Source of the DNA: an uncultured Clostridia bacterium
Lineage (GTDB): Bacteria; Bacillota; Clostridia; Oscillospirales; Oscillospiraceae
Direction of reading: 5' to 3'
Assembly: GCA_947306975.1 (NCBI GenBank)
Contig: CAMZHU010000004.1
Coordinates: 1 to 33,872 of the forward strand
DNA length: 33,872 bases
The notes below the pieces were generated by a model. That model saw only the letters and a program-made list of their open reading frames with translations, made no database searches and had not been told where the DNA came from. A program made the position numbers and the translations under genes. Of this stretch, positions 18,560-29,555 are shown in pieces; the first letter of the stretch is position 1; each line of letters opens with the position of its first letter.

Positions 18560-18566
18560 GGAACGG

Positions 18567-20669
<2,103 letters not shown>

Positions 20670-20686
20670 GCGGTATTAAAACGATA

Positions 20687-20737
20687 AAAATGCTGGGCGC
20701 AGCTTTGCCTTTAAGGCGTCGCTGTCCCAGCATTTTT
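20687..20737 (+). terminator. Rho-independent terminator
   Basis: aatgctggg ... cccagcatt stem with inner pairing, followed by TTTTT. Confidence 0.75.
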
Positions 20738-20762
20738 CATGTAATGGCATGTCCGTAAGGAG

Positions 20763-21431
20763 TCACACGAGATCCCAGATCACTGTGACAGTGTCCGAGA
20801 CGGTTATATCGTCCGGTTCGATATTCACGGCGCAGCCGAAAGCGGCTTCTTCCGCTGTGTCCGCGGCCTTCATCATGCGGTTCATCGGACGCACCGCCAT
20901 CTCGATCTCACCCCAGGAGTAGTCGATGCTGCGGATCTGTCCGAGCTTCGTCCCTGCGGCGCACGAGAGAGTCTTCGCTTTCGCCGCCGCGTCCTCGACT
21001 GCCTTGGCGAGCAGTTCGTTTTTTGCTGCCTCGCGGTCCTTCACAGTGTAGCTGATGTCGAACTCGGGATCCGCGCCCGAGTGCGCGAGCGCGTAGAGCA
21101 CACGGCCGAGAAGGGCGTTATCCGAAGGGAATTCCAGCTTGAGGACGTGGCTGAACTCATATCCCATGAACACGCGCCGGTAGTTGCCGTCTTTATCGTT
21201 TACGCCTTCGTATCGGGCGTTCACGTCGAAGGAGAGCGTCTTCAGCGAGGTGCGTTCGAAGCCGAGCGGTGTGATCGCGGCTGCAAGAGCATCCGTAGCG
21301 TGCGAGGAGCGCTCGACTGTATCCGCATATTCTTTTTCGTGCCCGTTCAGCGTTATCGTGAGTCTGGTGATGTCCGGACGGAGCTTCAGCGTGCCCCTGC
21401 CGGTCACACGGATGGTCCTTCTGTCTTCCAT
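20763..21431 (-). CDS. SIMPL domain-containing protein (DUF541)
   Basis: 'TIRVTGRGTLKLRPDITRLTITLNGHEKEYADTVERSSHATDALAAAITPLGFERTSLKTLSFDVNARYE'. SD ggaggtg precedes ATG at 21431; the longer ORF to 21974 is probably not coding. Confidence 0.87.
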   Translation of the reverse strand: MEDRRTIRVTGRGTLKLRPDITRLTITLNGHEKEYADTVERSSHATDALAAAITPLGFERTSLKTLSFDVNARYEGVNDKDGNYRRVFMGYEFSHVLKLEFPSDNALLGRVLYALAHSGADPEFDISYTVKDREAAKNELLAKAVEDAAAKAKTLSCAAGTKLGQIRSIDYSWGEIEMAVRPMNRMMKAADTAEEAAFGCAVNIEPDDITVSDTVTVIWDLV

Positions 21432-21581
21432 TTGAGCAGCACCTCCGCAGAGTGAAGTTTGTTTACGCGACCAATATAGCACGGGGAAAGCGCGTTGTAC
21501 AGGCTTTACATGAGAATGAAACTGTGGTATTTTGACGATACCGGCTCGCGCCGGAAATCTCTTTGTTTCGAGGTAACTGTT

Positions 21582-21965
21582 ATGAGTGAGCTGAAAGCCG
21601 GACTTAGAGGGACCGCCGCCTGGACGGTCACGGAGGATATGTCTGCCAGAGTCTGCAGGAGCGGTTCTCTGGATGTTTTCGCGACGCCTATGCTCGTGGC
21701 TCTCATGGAGTGCGCGGCATGTGACGCCGTAAAGGATGCACTGCCCGAGGGCAGCACCAGCGTGGGGACTGAAATGGACGTTAAGCATACGGCTGCCTCG
21801 CCCGTGGGGGCAGAAGTCAGCGCCGAGGCAGTGCTCACTGCCGTTGACGGCAGAAAGCTCACCTTTGAGATCACGGCCTGCGAAGGCGTGAAGATCATCG
21901 GTACGGCAAAGCACGAACGCTTTATCGTCGACGCGGCCAGATTCATGGGGAAACTGGCGAAGTAA
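21582..21965 (+). CDS. Thioesterase family protein (FlK-like hotdog fold)
   Basis: 'VTEDMSARVCRSGSLDVFATPMLVALMECAACDAVKDALPEGSTSVGTEMDVKHTAASPVGAEVSAEAVL...KHERFIVD'. SD gaggtaac before ATG 21582. Confidence 0.85.
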   Translation: MSELKAGLRGTAAWTVTEDMSARVCRSGSLDVFATPMLVALMECAACDAVKDALPEGSTSVGTEMDVKHTAASPVGAEVSAEAVLTAVDGRKLTFEITACEGVKIIGTAKHERFIVDAARFMGKLAK

Positions 21966-21983
21966 AACAGACATTAAAAGCAG

Positions 21984-22026
21984 CGCCCGCCGGTCCGGAT
22001 ATCGGACAGGCGGGCGTTATTCTTTT
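21984..22026. terminator. Rho-independent terminator
   Basis: cgcccgcc-g-gtccg...cggac-a-ggcgggcg hairpin between convergent genes. Confidence 0.75.
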
Positions 22027-22033
22027 CGTGGAC

Positions 22034-22789
22034 TCAGGTCTTTGCCATTTTTACTACGAGTGAATGAGGCAGGATCTTCGCAACGAAGCGGTAGAACTTG
22101 TAGAATGCCTTCGGCGTGTAGACGACACGCCCGGCAGCGGCGGCGTCCATGGTGCCTGCGGCGACCTTTTTGGGGTCGCAGTAGGGGAGAGTGCTGAATG
22201 TTTTCGAGTTGCCGGTGATCCTGGCAACGCTTATGAACTCTGTGGCCATGGGACCGGGGCAGACCGCTGTGACGGAAATGCCGCGCGGTCGGAGCTCTTC
22301 CGCTAGCCCGCGGGTGAACGATGTGACGTACGCTTTCGTCGAACTGTAAACGGTCATCCGCGCGTTGGGGCAGAAGGACGCGATCGACGAAGTGTTCACT
22401 ATCATCGCGCCGCGATCCATATAGGGGAGCGTGCAGACGGTTATTACGGTCAGCGCACGTACGTTTACGTCTATCATGCCGGCCTGTTCGCCGGGGTCGG
22501 ATTCCGCCAGGTCGCCGAGAACGCCGAAACCGGCGTTGTTAACAAGAAGGCGCACGTCAGGTTTCTCGCGCTCGAGGGCGGAGCGGTACACGGCTGTACC
22601 TTCTTCGGTGGAGAGATCTGCGGAGATAAGCAGAGTTTTGCATCCCAGCTTGTCCGCGGTCTCCTGCAGTCGGTCAGCCCTGCGTGCGACGAGCCAGAAA
22701 CACTCTATGTCCGGAAACTTTTTTTCCGCAGCGAGCGCGAACTCGACACCGAGACCGGAGGACGCTCCGGTAATAACGGCGACTTTCAT
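22034..22789 (-). CDS. SDR family NAD(P)-dependent oxidoreductase
   Basis: 'VAVITGASSGLGVEFALAAEKKF', 'LLVNNAGFGVLGDL', 'YSSTKAYVTSFTRGLAEELRPRGISVTAVCPGPMATEF'. Confidence 0.92.
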   Translation of the reverse strand: MKVAVITGASSGLGVEFALAAEKKFPDIECFWLVARRADRLQETADKLGCKTLLISADLSTEEGTAVYRSALEREKPDVRLLVNNAGFGVLGDLAESDPGEQAGMIDVNVRALTVITVCTLPYMDRGAMIVNTSSIASFCPNARMTVYSSTKAYVTSFTRGLAEELRPRGISVTAVCPGPMATEFISVARITGNSKTFSTLPYCDPKKVAAGTMDAAAAGRVVYTPKAFYKFYRFVAKILPHSLVVKMAKT

Positions 22790-23304
22790 GCCTTCTTCGG
22801 TTCGGGATACTCCTCGCCGAGGGTATCCACCGTTATGCTTGCGATCTTCTGCTGCGCAAGAGGCCTGTCCATAAAGTCGGTGCGGGTGCCGGCGATGCCG
22901 TCCAGCACGTCGAAACCGTCAGTGAGCATGCCGAAGGCTGCGTACTGACCGTCGAGATAGGGCGCGTCTCTGTGCATGATGAAGAACTGGCTCCCGGCGG
23001 AGTCCGGATGCTGAGCGCGGGCCATCGAGAGGACGCCGCGGGTGTGACGGAGATCGTTCGTGAAGCCGTTTGCCTCGAACTCGCCCGGGATCGTGTAACC
23101 TGGGCCCCCCATTCCGTTCCCGTTGGGGCAACCGCCCTGGATCATGAAACCGGAGATGACGCGGTGGAAGATCAGACCGTCGTAGAAACCGTTCTTGATC
23201 AGGGAGATGAAGTTGTTGACGGTGTTGGGCGCGATCTCGGGATAGAGTTCCGCGGTCATCGTCTTTCCGTCCGCCATTGTGATGGTTACTATCGGATTAG
23301 CCAT
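22786..23304 (-). CDS. Peptidyl-prolyl cis-trans isomerase (cyclophilin type)
   Basis: 'NTVNNFISLIKNGFYDGLIFHRVISGFMIQGGCPNGNGMGGPGYTIPGEF', 'GVLSMARAQHPDSAGSQFFIMH'. Confidence 0.96.
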   Translation of the reverse strand: MANPIVTITMADGKTMTAELYPEIAPNTVNNFISLIKNGFYDGLIFHRVISGFMIQGGCPNGNGMGGPGYTIPGEFEANGFTNDLRHTRGVLSMARAQHPDSAGSQFFIMHRDAPYLDGQYAAFGMLTDGFDVLDGIAGTRTDFMDRPLAQQKIASITVDTLGEEYPEPKKA

Positions 23305-23305
23305 T

Positions 23306-23776
23306 TTACAGATTCCTTTCTTTTTTTATTCTCTCGATATCTCTGTCGCTGTCGCGCCTTGCGATCGATTCACGTTTGTCATAGAGCTTTTTGCCTTTCG
23401 CAAGGCCGAGCTCGATCTTTACGCGGCCGTCCGAGTTGAAATATACGGAGAGGGGGATGAGGGTCAGCCCTTCCTGTTTGATCTTGCCGTAGAGCCTCAT
23501 GATCTCCCGCTTGTGCATAAGGAGACGCTTGGGGCGCATGGGATCCCGGTTGAAGATATTGCCTTTCTCATAAGGGCTTATGTGCATGCCGTGGGCGAAT
23601 ATCTCGCCGTTCTTGATGGCACAGAAAGAGTCCTTCAGGTTAACGTTGCCCATCCTGATGGATTTCACCTCGGTCCCGAAGAGCTCGACCCCAGCCTCGA
23701 ACCTGTCGAGTATGAAGTAGTCATGGAACGCCTTCCTGTTGTTCGCAACGGTTTTGACCGGCCTGTTTTTCGGCAA
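23306..23776 (-). CDS. smpB: SsrA-binding protein SmpB (probable TTG start)
   Basis: 'VANNRKAFHDYFILDRFEAGVELFGTEVKSIRMGNVNLKDSFCAIKNGEIFAHGMHISPYEKG'. SD ggaggtg lies 5-6 nt before TTG at 23776, so the ATG at 23824 is unlikely. Confidence 0.95.
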   Translation of the reverse strand: MPKNRPVKTVANNRKAFHDYFILDRFEAGVELFGTEVKSIRMGNVNLKDSFCAIKNGEIFAHGMHISPYEKGNIFNRDPMRPKRLLMHKREIMRLYGKIKQEGLTLIPLSVYFNSDGRVKIELGLAKGKKLYDKRESIARRDSDRDIERIKKERNL

Positions 23777-23912
23777 AGATATCACCTCCGTATCCGTCGC
23801 TGTATCGCCCTCGCCGGGAGGCATGTTATCCGGCGGGTTTTCTCAATAATTATAGCATGGATGTCAACAAGATGAGATACCCGGCCATCGGAAACGGGAT
23901 GGCCGCTTATCA

Positions 23913-23942
23913 TTGACTTAAGACAGTGTCAAATGATATAAT
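23913..23942 (+). promoter_or_regulatory. Sigma70/SigA-type promoter
   Basis: TTGACT - 18 nt - TATAAT upstream of the methyltransferase gene. Confidence 0.65.
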
Positions 23943-23997
23943 ACACTGATTTATTATATACATGGATTATCATTAACCTCACGACAGGTGGAAAGAT

Positions 23998-24858
23998 ATG
24001 TGGCTTGCTGAAAAATGGAAGGATTATGAGCTCATCGACTGCTCCAACGGCGAGAAACTGGAGCGGTGGGGCGGACATATACTGGTGCGGCCGGATCCGC
24101 AGGCCATCTGGGACACTCCCAGGAGGAACCCCGGATGGAAACGGCCGGACGCTAAGTATTCGCGTTCGTCGTCCGGCGGCGGAAGCTGGGACAAAAAGGA
24201 TCTGCCGGCAAGCTGGCAGATCAGATACGGCGATTACACCTTCAACGTGAAGCCGATGAATTTCAAACATACCGGGCTATTCCCGGAACAGGCGGTGAAC
24301 TGGGACTATATCTCGGACAGGATCCGCGGCGCGGGACGGCCTGTAAGCGTTCTGAACCTCTTCGCCTATACGGGCGGTGCCACGGTCGCTGCGGCCGCCG
24401 CAGGCGCGTCCGTCTGCCATGTCGACGCGGCAAAGGGAATGGTGTCATGGGCCCGCGAGAACGCCCGGGCGTCAGGCCTGGAAAACAGCAGCATCCGCTG
24501 GATAATAGACGACTGCGCCAAGTTCGTCGAGCGTGAGATACGGCGCGGCAGGAGATACGACGCTATAATCATGGATCCCCCGTCCTACGGACGCGGTCCG
24601 TCGGGAGAGATCTGGAAACTGGAAAAAGACCTGTTCCCGTTCGTCTCGCTGTGTGCGGGCGTTCTGAGCGACGATCCGCTCTTCGTGATAATAAACTCTT
24701 ATACTACCGGGCTTTCCCCGGCGACTCTTACGTATATTGCGGGATCGGTCTTCAGCGGGCGCTGGGGAGGTCACGCTGAGAGCAGCGAGCTGGGGCTCCC
24801 GGTTACTGAGAGCGGTCTTGTGCTGCCATGCGGAGCGGCCTGCAGATGGGAGAGATGA
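23998..24858 (+). CDS. Class I SAM-dependent methyltransferase (RlmI/RlmL-like rRNA methyltransferase)
   Basis: 'VLNLFAYTGGATVAAAAAGASVCHVDAAKGMVSWARENARASGL', 'IIMDPPSYGRGPSGEIWKLEKDL'. Confidence 0.9.
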   Translation: MWLAEKWKDYELIDCSNGEKLERWGGHILVRPDPQAIWDTPRRNPGWKRPDAKYSRSSSGGGSWDKKDLPASWQIRYGDYTFNVKPMNFKHTGLFPEQAVNWDYISDRIRGAGRPVSVLNLFAYTGGATVAAAAAGASVCHVDAAKGMVSWARENARASGLENSSIRWIIDDCAKFVEREIRRGRRYDAIIMDPPSYGRGPSGEIWKLEKDLFPFVSLCAGVLSDDPLFVIINSYTTGLSPATLTYIAGSVFSGRWGGHAESSELGLPVTESGLVLPCGAACRWER

Positions 24859-24860
24859 TC

Positions 24861-25712
24861 ATGAGCGACAGGATAATAGAGATGAAGGACCTCTCCTACG
24901 CGTACACCGCCGCCGAGGGCGAGACACCGCGTCTGGTCTTAAAAGGGATAGACCTCGAGATCGAGGAGGGCACTTTCGTAGCGGTGCTCGGCCACAACGG
25001 TTCCGGAAAGTCGACGCTGGCAAAGCATATGAACGCAGTGTTCCTTCCGTCAGGCGGCATAGTATACGTTGCCGGGATGGATACGGCAGATGAGAATCTG
25101 CTGATAGAGATACGCCGTACCGTGGGCATGGTATTCCAAAATCCAGACAACCAGATCGTTGCGAACGTAGTGGAAGAGGATGTGGCCTTTGCGCCGGAGA
25201 ATCTCGGCTGTCCGCCGGAGGAGATACGCAGACGCGTAGACGACGCGCTCAAGGTAGTCGGAATGTACGATTTCAGGGAACACGCGCCGCACCTTCTTTC
25301 AGGCGGACAGAAGCAGCGCGTGGCTATAGCCGGAGTGCTCGCCATGCAGCCCAAATGCGTAGTCTTCGATGAACCGACGGCGATGCTCGATCCTCGAGGA
25401 CGCGAGGAAGTGACCGCCATCATCAGGAGGATGCGGGACGAGCTCGGCACCACGGTGGTGCTCATCACGCACCATATGGAGGAGACGATCGACGCCGACA
25501 GGCTCGTCGTCATGGCAGACGGACGGGTGGCCATGGACGGCACTCCGCGGGAGATATTCTCGCAGGTGGACAGACTAAGAGAACTTGGCCTTGACGTGCC
25601 GCAGACGGTCGATCTCATTTACAGACTGAATAAAAAAGGATTCTCTATGCCTCTGGATGCGCTCTCTCCGGACGAGTGCGCGGAGGCTGTGGCCGGCGCA
25701 CTTCGCACATGA
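24861..25712 (+). CDS. ecfA1: ECF transporter ATPase subunit A1
   Basis: 'VLGHNGSGKSTLAKHMNAVFLPSGG', 'VFQNPDNQIVANVVEEDVAFAPENLG', 'LSGGQKQRVAIAGVLAM'. Alternative starts at 24828, 24846 and 24855. Confidence 0.92.
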   Translation: MSDRIIEMKDLSYAYTAAEGETPRLVLKGIDLEIEEGTFVAVLGHNGSGKSTLAKHMNAVFLPSGGIVYVAGMDTADENLLIEIRRTVGMVFQNPDNQIVANVVEEDVAFAPENLGCPPEEIRRRVDDALKVVGMYDFREHAPHLLSGGQKQRVAIAGVLAMQPKCVVFDEPTAMLDPRGREEVTAIIRRMRDELGTTVVLITHHMEETIDADRLVVMADGRVAMDGTPREIFSQVDRLRELGLDVPQTVDLIYRLNKKGFSMPLDALSPDECAEAVAGALRT

Positions 25713-25748
25713 AACGCCGCGTGACGCGGCATACAGGGCGTCATCTGT

Positions 25749-26651
25749 TTGAGAGACGCACCTACGAAAGGAATTGTAAAGCAATTGGAACCGATTATAA
25801 GTACGGAAAAATTAGGGCATGTATACAGCATAGGCACGCCTTTTGAGCATGCCGCTCTGTGTGATGTCGATTTTGAGGCCGCTACTGGAGAGTACATCGG
25901 ACTGATCGGACACACCGGCTCCGGCAAGTCCACTTTCGTACAGCACCTGAACGGACTGATAAAGCCGACTTCGGGCAGAGTGCTGTTCCATGGACAGGAC
26001 ATCCATTCCTCAAAAGAACTGACTCACAGCATACGATTCAAGGTGGGGATAGTTTTCCAGTATCCGGAATACCAGCTTTTCGAGGACACGGTCTATAAAG
26101 ATATCGCTTTCGGGCCGAAGAACATGAAACTCTCAGAGAGCGAGATTGATGAACGCGTAAGGGAGGCTGCGGGATTCGTCGGTATAACTGACGAACTGCT
26201 GGAGAAGTCTCCTTTCGAGCTGTCCGGCGGAGAGAAACGCCGTGCCGCGATCGCGGGCGTCATAGCGATGCGTCCGGAAGTGCTCATACTGGACGAGCCG
26301 ACTGCAGGCCTTGATCCCCGCGGCTGCACACGCCTGCTCGAGAACATCGAGGAGTTCCATTCGGCGTTCAACGCAACGGTTATCATGGTGACCCACGATA
26401 TGGATGAGATAGCCAGAGCAGCGGACAGGATAATCGTATTTGACAAGGGCAGGATAAGATACAATGCGCCGCCGAAAGAGATATTTTCTCACAGCGGGGA
26501 ACTGTCGGAGATGGGGCTCGCGGTGCCTCAGGCGACCGTAATAGCGGCCCGTCTGCGCGCGCGCGGGGTCACGCTTCCAGCGGATATCTATACAATAGAA
26601 CAGCTCGAGGAAGCCCTCGCCGGTCTGAAAGGAGGCGGGGAGAATGCTTAA
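25749..26651 (+). CDS. ecfA2: ECF transporter ATPase subunit A2
   Basis: 'LIGHTGSGKSTFVQHLNGLIKPTSG', 'VFQYPEYQLFEDTVYKDIAFGPKN', 'LSGGEKRRAAIAGVIAMRPEVLILDEPTAGLDPRG'. Confidence 0.94.
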   Translation: MRDAPTKGIVKQLEPIISTEKLGHVYSIGTPFEHAALCDVDFEAATGEYIGLIGHTGSGKSTFVQHLNGLIKPTSGRVLFHGQDIHSSKELTHSIRFKVGIVFQYPEYQLFEDTVYKDIAFGPKNMKLSESEIDERVREAAGFVGITDELLEKSPFELSGGEKRRAAIAGVIAMRPEVLILDEPTAGLDPRGCTRLLENIEEFHSAFNATVIMVTHDMDEIARAADRIIVFDKGRIRYNAPPKEIFSHSGELSEMGLAVPQATVIAARLRARGVTLPADIYTIEQLEEALAGLKGGGENA

Positions 26652-27450
26652 GGATGTCACACTGGGCCAGTTCTTCCCCGGCAATACCGTTATCCACAGG
26701 CTCGACCCGAGAACGAAGCTGATCCTCGTGATCGTATACATCGTTGCGTTGTTCACCGCAAAGAGCTATATCTCTTACGCGGTGGTGATCGTAGTGTTCG
26801 CCCTCTGCGTCGCTGTTTCGCGGATAGGACTGAAGTCCCTGTTTTCCGGCCTGAAGCCCATCCTGATAATCATCATCATAACGGCAATACTGAACATACT
26901 GTTCACGCGTTCGGGCAGGGTGCTGCTGCAGTTCTGGAAGATCACGGTCACGGCTGACGGCGTACGCATCGCAGTATTCATGGTCGTGCGGCTCATGCTG
27001 CTCATCATGGGCACATTCATACTTACTTACACGACTTCGCCCATATCTCTGACAGAGGGTCTGGAGCGTTTGCTCAGTCCCCTGAAGAAGATAAAGGTGC
27101 CGGTCCATGAGCTCGCGATGATGATGAGCATAGCGCTCAGATTCATCCCTACTCTCATTGAGGAGACAGACAAGATCATGAGCGCTCAGAAAGCCCGCGG
27201 CGCCAATTTCGAGACAGGCAGCCTGCTCGACAGGGCAAAGGCGCTGCTGCCGCTTCTGGTGCCGCTTTTCGTGAGCGCGTTCCGGCGTGCAGACGAGCTG
27301 GCCGTAGCAATGGAGAGCCGCTGCTACCACGGTGGAGAAGGCAGGACGCGGATGAACGTCCTTACCATGAAGAAACGCGACTGGACGGCCTTGATACTGG
27401 GCGCGATCTTCCTGGCGGCAATTATCGCGCTGGCACGCTTCGGACTGTGA
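26644..27450 (+). CDS. ecfT: ECF transporter transmembrane subunit EcfT
   Basis: 'GQFFPGNTVIHRLDPRTKLIL', 'MMSIALRFIPTLIEETDKIMSAQKARGANF'; overlaps ecfA2. Confidence 0.94.
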   Translation: MLKDVTLGQFFPGNTVIHRLDPRTKLILVIVYIVALFTAKSYISYAVVIVVFALCVAVSRIGLKSLFSGLKPILIIIIITAILNILFTRSGRVLLQFWKITVTADGVRIAVFMVVRLMLLIMGTFILTYTTSPISLTEGLERLLSPLKKIKVPVHELAMMMSIALRFIPTLIEETDKIMSAQKARGANFETGSLLDRAKALLPLLVPLFVSAFRRADELAVAMESRCYHGGEGRTRMNVLTMKKRDWTALILGAIFLAAIIALARFGL

Positions 27451-27459
27451 GGTACTGAA

Positions 27460-28227
27460 ATGGAGAGGAACATAGCCCTTCGCCTCATGTACGACGGTAC
27501 GGCATACCACGGATGGCAGGTGCAGAAGACGGAGCGCACGGTTGCCGAAACGCTGGAGGGCGCCCTTACGAGACTCTGCGGACATGATGTGAAAGTCACT
27601 GGCTGCGGCCGGACTGACGCGGGCGTTCACGCGCTTCGTTACTGCGCCAACTTCAGAACTGACTGCACAGTTCCCACAGACCGGTTTCCTCTGGCGGTGA
27701 ACACATATCTTCCCCCGGATATCGTAGTTGCGGATGCTGTCGAGGCGGATCCGGGATTCAACGCCATCCTGTCCTGCGAGAAGAAGGAGTATACCTACCG
27801 CATTTGCAACAGCCGTATCAGGGATCCTTTCTTGGCGGACCGGGCGTACTTTCACCCGACACCTCTCGATACTGAGGCTATGGCCGAGGCCGCAAGGATG
27901 TTCGTCGGGACCCATGATTTCGCCGCGGTGAGATCTGTGGGGACGGAGACGAAGACAACGGTGCGTACCGTATACTGGTACGAGGTCGGACGGGACGGGA
28001 ATATGATCACGCTGCGCGTCTGCGCGGACGGGTTTCTCTATAACATGGCGCGTGCGATGGCAGGAACGCTCATATACGTATCCGAAGGCAAGATCGCAGC
28101 AGGGGATATCCCGGCCCTGCTGGAAAAGGGAGACCGCAGACTTACAGGCCCGACGGTGCCGCCGTGCGGACTGTATCTTACCCGCGTGTGGTACCCGGGA
28201 CCTGTCGGGGAAATGATGTCCCGGTGA
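27460..28227 (+). CDS. truA: tRNA pseudouridine(38-40) synthase
   Basis: 'LMYDGTAYHGWQVQ', 'VTGCGRTDAGVHAL', 'FLYNMARAMAGTLIYV'. Confidence 0.96.
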   Translation: MERNIALRLMYDGTAYHGWQVQKTERTVAETLEGALTRLCGHDVKVTGCGRTDAGVHALRYCANFRTDCTVPTDRFPLAVNTYLPPDIVVADAVEADPGFNAILSCEKKEYTYRICNSRIRDPFLADRAYFHPTPLDTEAMAEAARMFVGTHDFAAVRSVGTETKTTVRTVYWYEVGRDGNMITLRVCADGFLYNMARAMAGTLIYVSEGKIAAGDIPALLEKGDRRLTGPTVPPCGLYLTRVWYPGPVGEMMSR

Positions 28228-28278
28228 GCAAAATTAACCAAGTGTTCACATCTTTTTATATCTTTCCGGCCGGTTTGA

Positions 28279-28287
28279 TGGTATAAT
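28279..28287 (+). promoter_or_regulatory. Extended -10 promoter element
   Basis: TGGTATAAT in the truA/28365 intergenic region; no convincing -35. Confidence 0.45.
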
Positions 28288-28364
28288 GCTACAATACGAC
28301 CGGCGTATCCCGCCGCTCCGCAGCGGAAGATACTTGTATTTTTCCGATCGGATGGAATAGTCCA

Positions 28365-29492
28365 ATGTCAAAAGATATGTCGAAAAACGGAAAAAAGCGC
28401 GGCGAACTGCAGCCCGTGCTGCTCATACTGGTGCTGGTTCTCGCTGCAGTGCTAGTCATACTGTCGCTGGACGGCAAAACCGGACAGAAGCTCATCAACC
28501 GCGTGAGGAACGCGGGACCGCGGGAAGTTGCGACCGACTGCTTCTATTTCAGTCTCGGCAAGAACGCTGCGTTCGCAGACATGTCGGGCGGACTGGCCTG
28601 CGCATCCAGCAGCGGACTGCAGGTCTTCGATATGACCGGCGCTCAGTCGATCAGCGAACTGTTCATGATGGAGTCTCCCGCGATCGCGTCAGCAAACGGA
28701 CACGGTGTTGCTTACGATATAGGCGGTAAAGAACTTCGCCTGTTCGACGCGTCTCGTGTTATCCTCAGGCTGACCACAGAATACCCGATTATTAGCGCCG
28801 AGATAAGCCCGGACGGAAGGATGGCAGTATGTACCGGTGACAGCGGCTATAAAGGCCGCGTGACAGTGTATTCCGAGACGGGAGACGAACTGTTCCGGTG
28901 GTATTCGGGCGAAGGGTACGTCCTTTCTGCTGCTCTGCCCTCATCCGGCAACGAACTTGCCGTGCTGACTGTCACGGAACGTGGCAGCAGACTCGTAAGA
29001 CTGCACACCGACGACGAAGAGTATCTAGTAAGCACTGAACTGCCCGGAGAGCTGCTGATCGATGCCGCGTTCACAAAGAAAAACGCGATCGCAGCTATCG
29101 GCGAAACGGCATATTACGTCATCAAGGAAAATGAGGAGCCTGTAAAGACGGATTTCGGCGGCAGGTATCTCAAGGCCTACGCGCTTGGAGAGGAATTCAG
29201 CGCCGCTGTCCTTCTCGACTACAGATCCGGCTTTGCAGGGCAGCTCACGGTGTACAACGACAAGGGAGCGGAAGAGACCTCATGTGAGGTCCGCGATCTT
29301 GTGTCGCTGTCATCCGCGGGAAGATATGCGGCGGTACTGACGAACGACAGTCTTACTGTCTATGACAGCACGCTTTACCGCGTCGGCAGCTACCGTGTTT
29401 CGGGATTTTCGGACGTGATAATGCGTACAGACGGGACAGTGGCGGCCGCTGCTGAGAACTACGCGGAAAACTTTGCGGGCAACGGCGACTGA
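28365..29492 (+). CDS. DUF5711-like membrane-anchored beta-propeller-type protein
   Basis: N-terminal TM 'VLLILVLVLAAVLVILSL' followed by repeated beta-rich WD-like segments; order before cvpA is consistent with the DUF5711 family. Confidence 0.65.
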   Translation: MSKDMSKNGKKRGELQPVLLILVLVLAAVLVILSLDGKTGQKLINRVRNAGPREVATDCFYFSLGKNAAFADMSGGLACASSSGLQVFDMTGAQSISELFMMESPAIASANGHGVAYDIGGKELRLFDASRVILRLTTEYPIISAEISPDGRMAVCTGDSGYKGRVTVYSETGDELFRWYSGEGYVLSAALPSSGNELAVLTVTERGSRLVRLHTDDEEYLVSTELPGELLIDAAFTKKNAIAAIGETAYYVIKENEEPVKTDFGGRYLKAYALGEEFSAAVLLDYRSGFAGQLTVYNDKGAEETSCEVRDLVSLSSAGRYAAVLTNDSLTVYDSTLYRVGSYRVSGFSDVIMRTDGTVAAAAENYAENFAGNGD

Positions 29493-29555
29493 AAAAGGTC
29501 GGCCGCGAACATAGATCTGCTGATTTACCAGCCTGACTCTTGAGAGGGTGATCAA

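Noticed and set aside
21432-21974. N-terminal extension of the SIMPL-domain ORF
   Set aside because: Overlaps the opposite-strand thioesterase gene; a good SD precedes the internal ATG at 21431.
23306-23776. tmRNA (ssrA) adjacent to smpB
   Set aside because: No GGGGCTGT-type 5' end, no GGTTCGACTCC-type T arm and no tag ORF seen nearby; ssrA is presumably elsewhere.
23882-23905. cggccatc/gatggccg hairpin read as a terminator
   Set aside because: Sits between the divergent smpB operon and methyltransferase genes, with no T run and no gene ending into it; function unclear.
26569-27915. 448-aa minus-strand ORF across ecfT/truA
   Set aside because: Antisense to two well-conserved genes; low-complexity His/Arg/Gln-rich translation typical of shadow frames.
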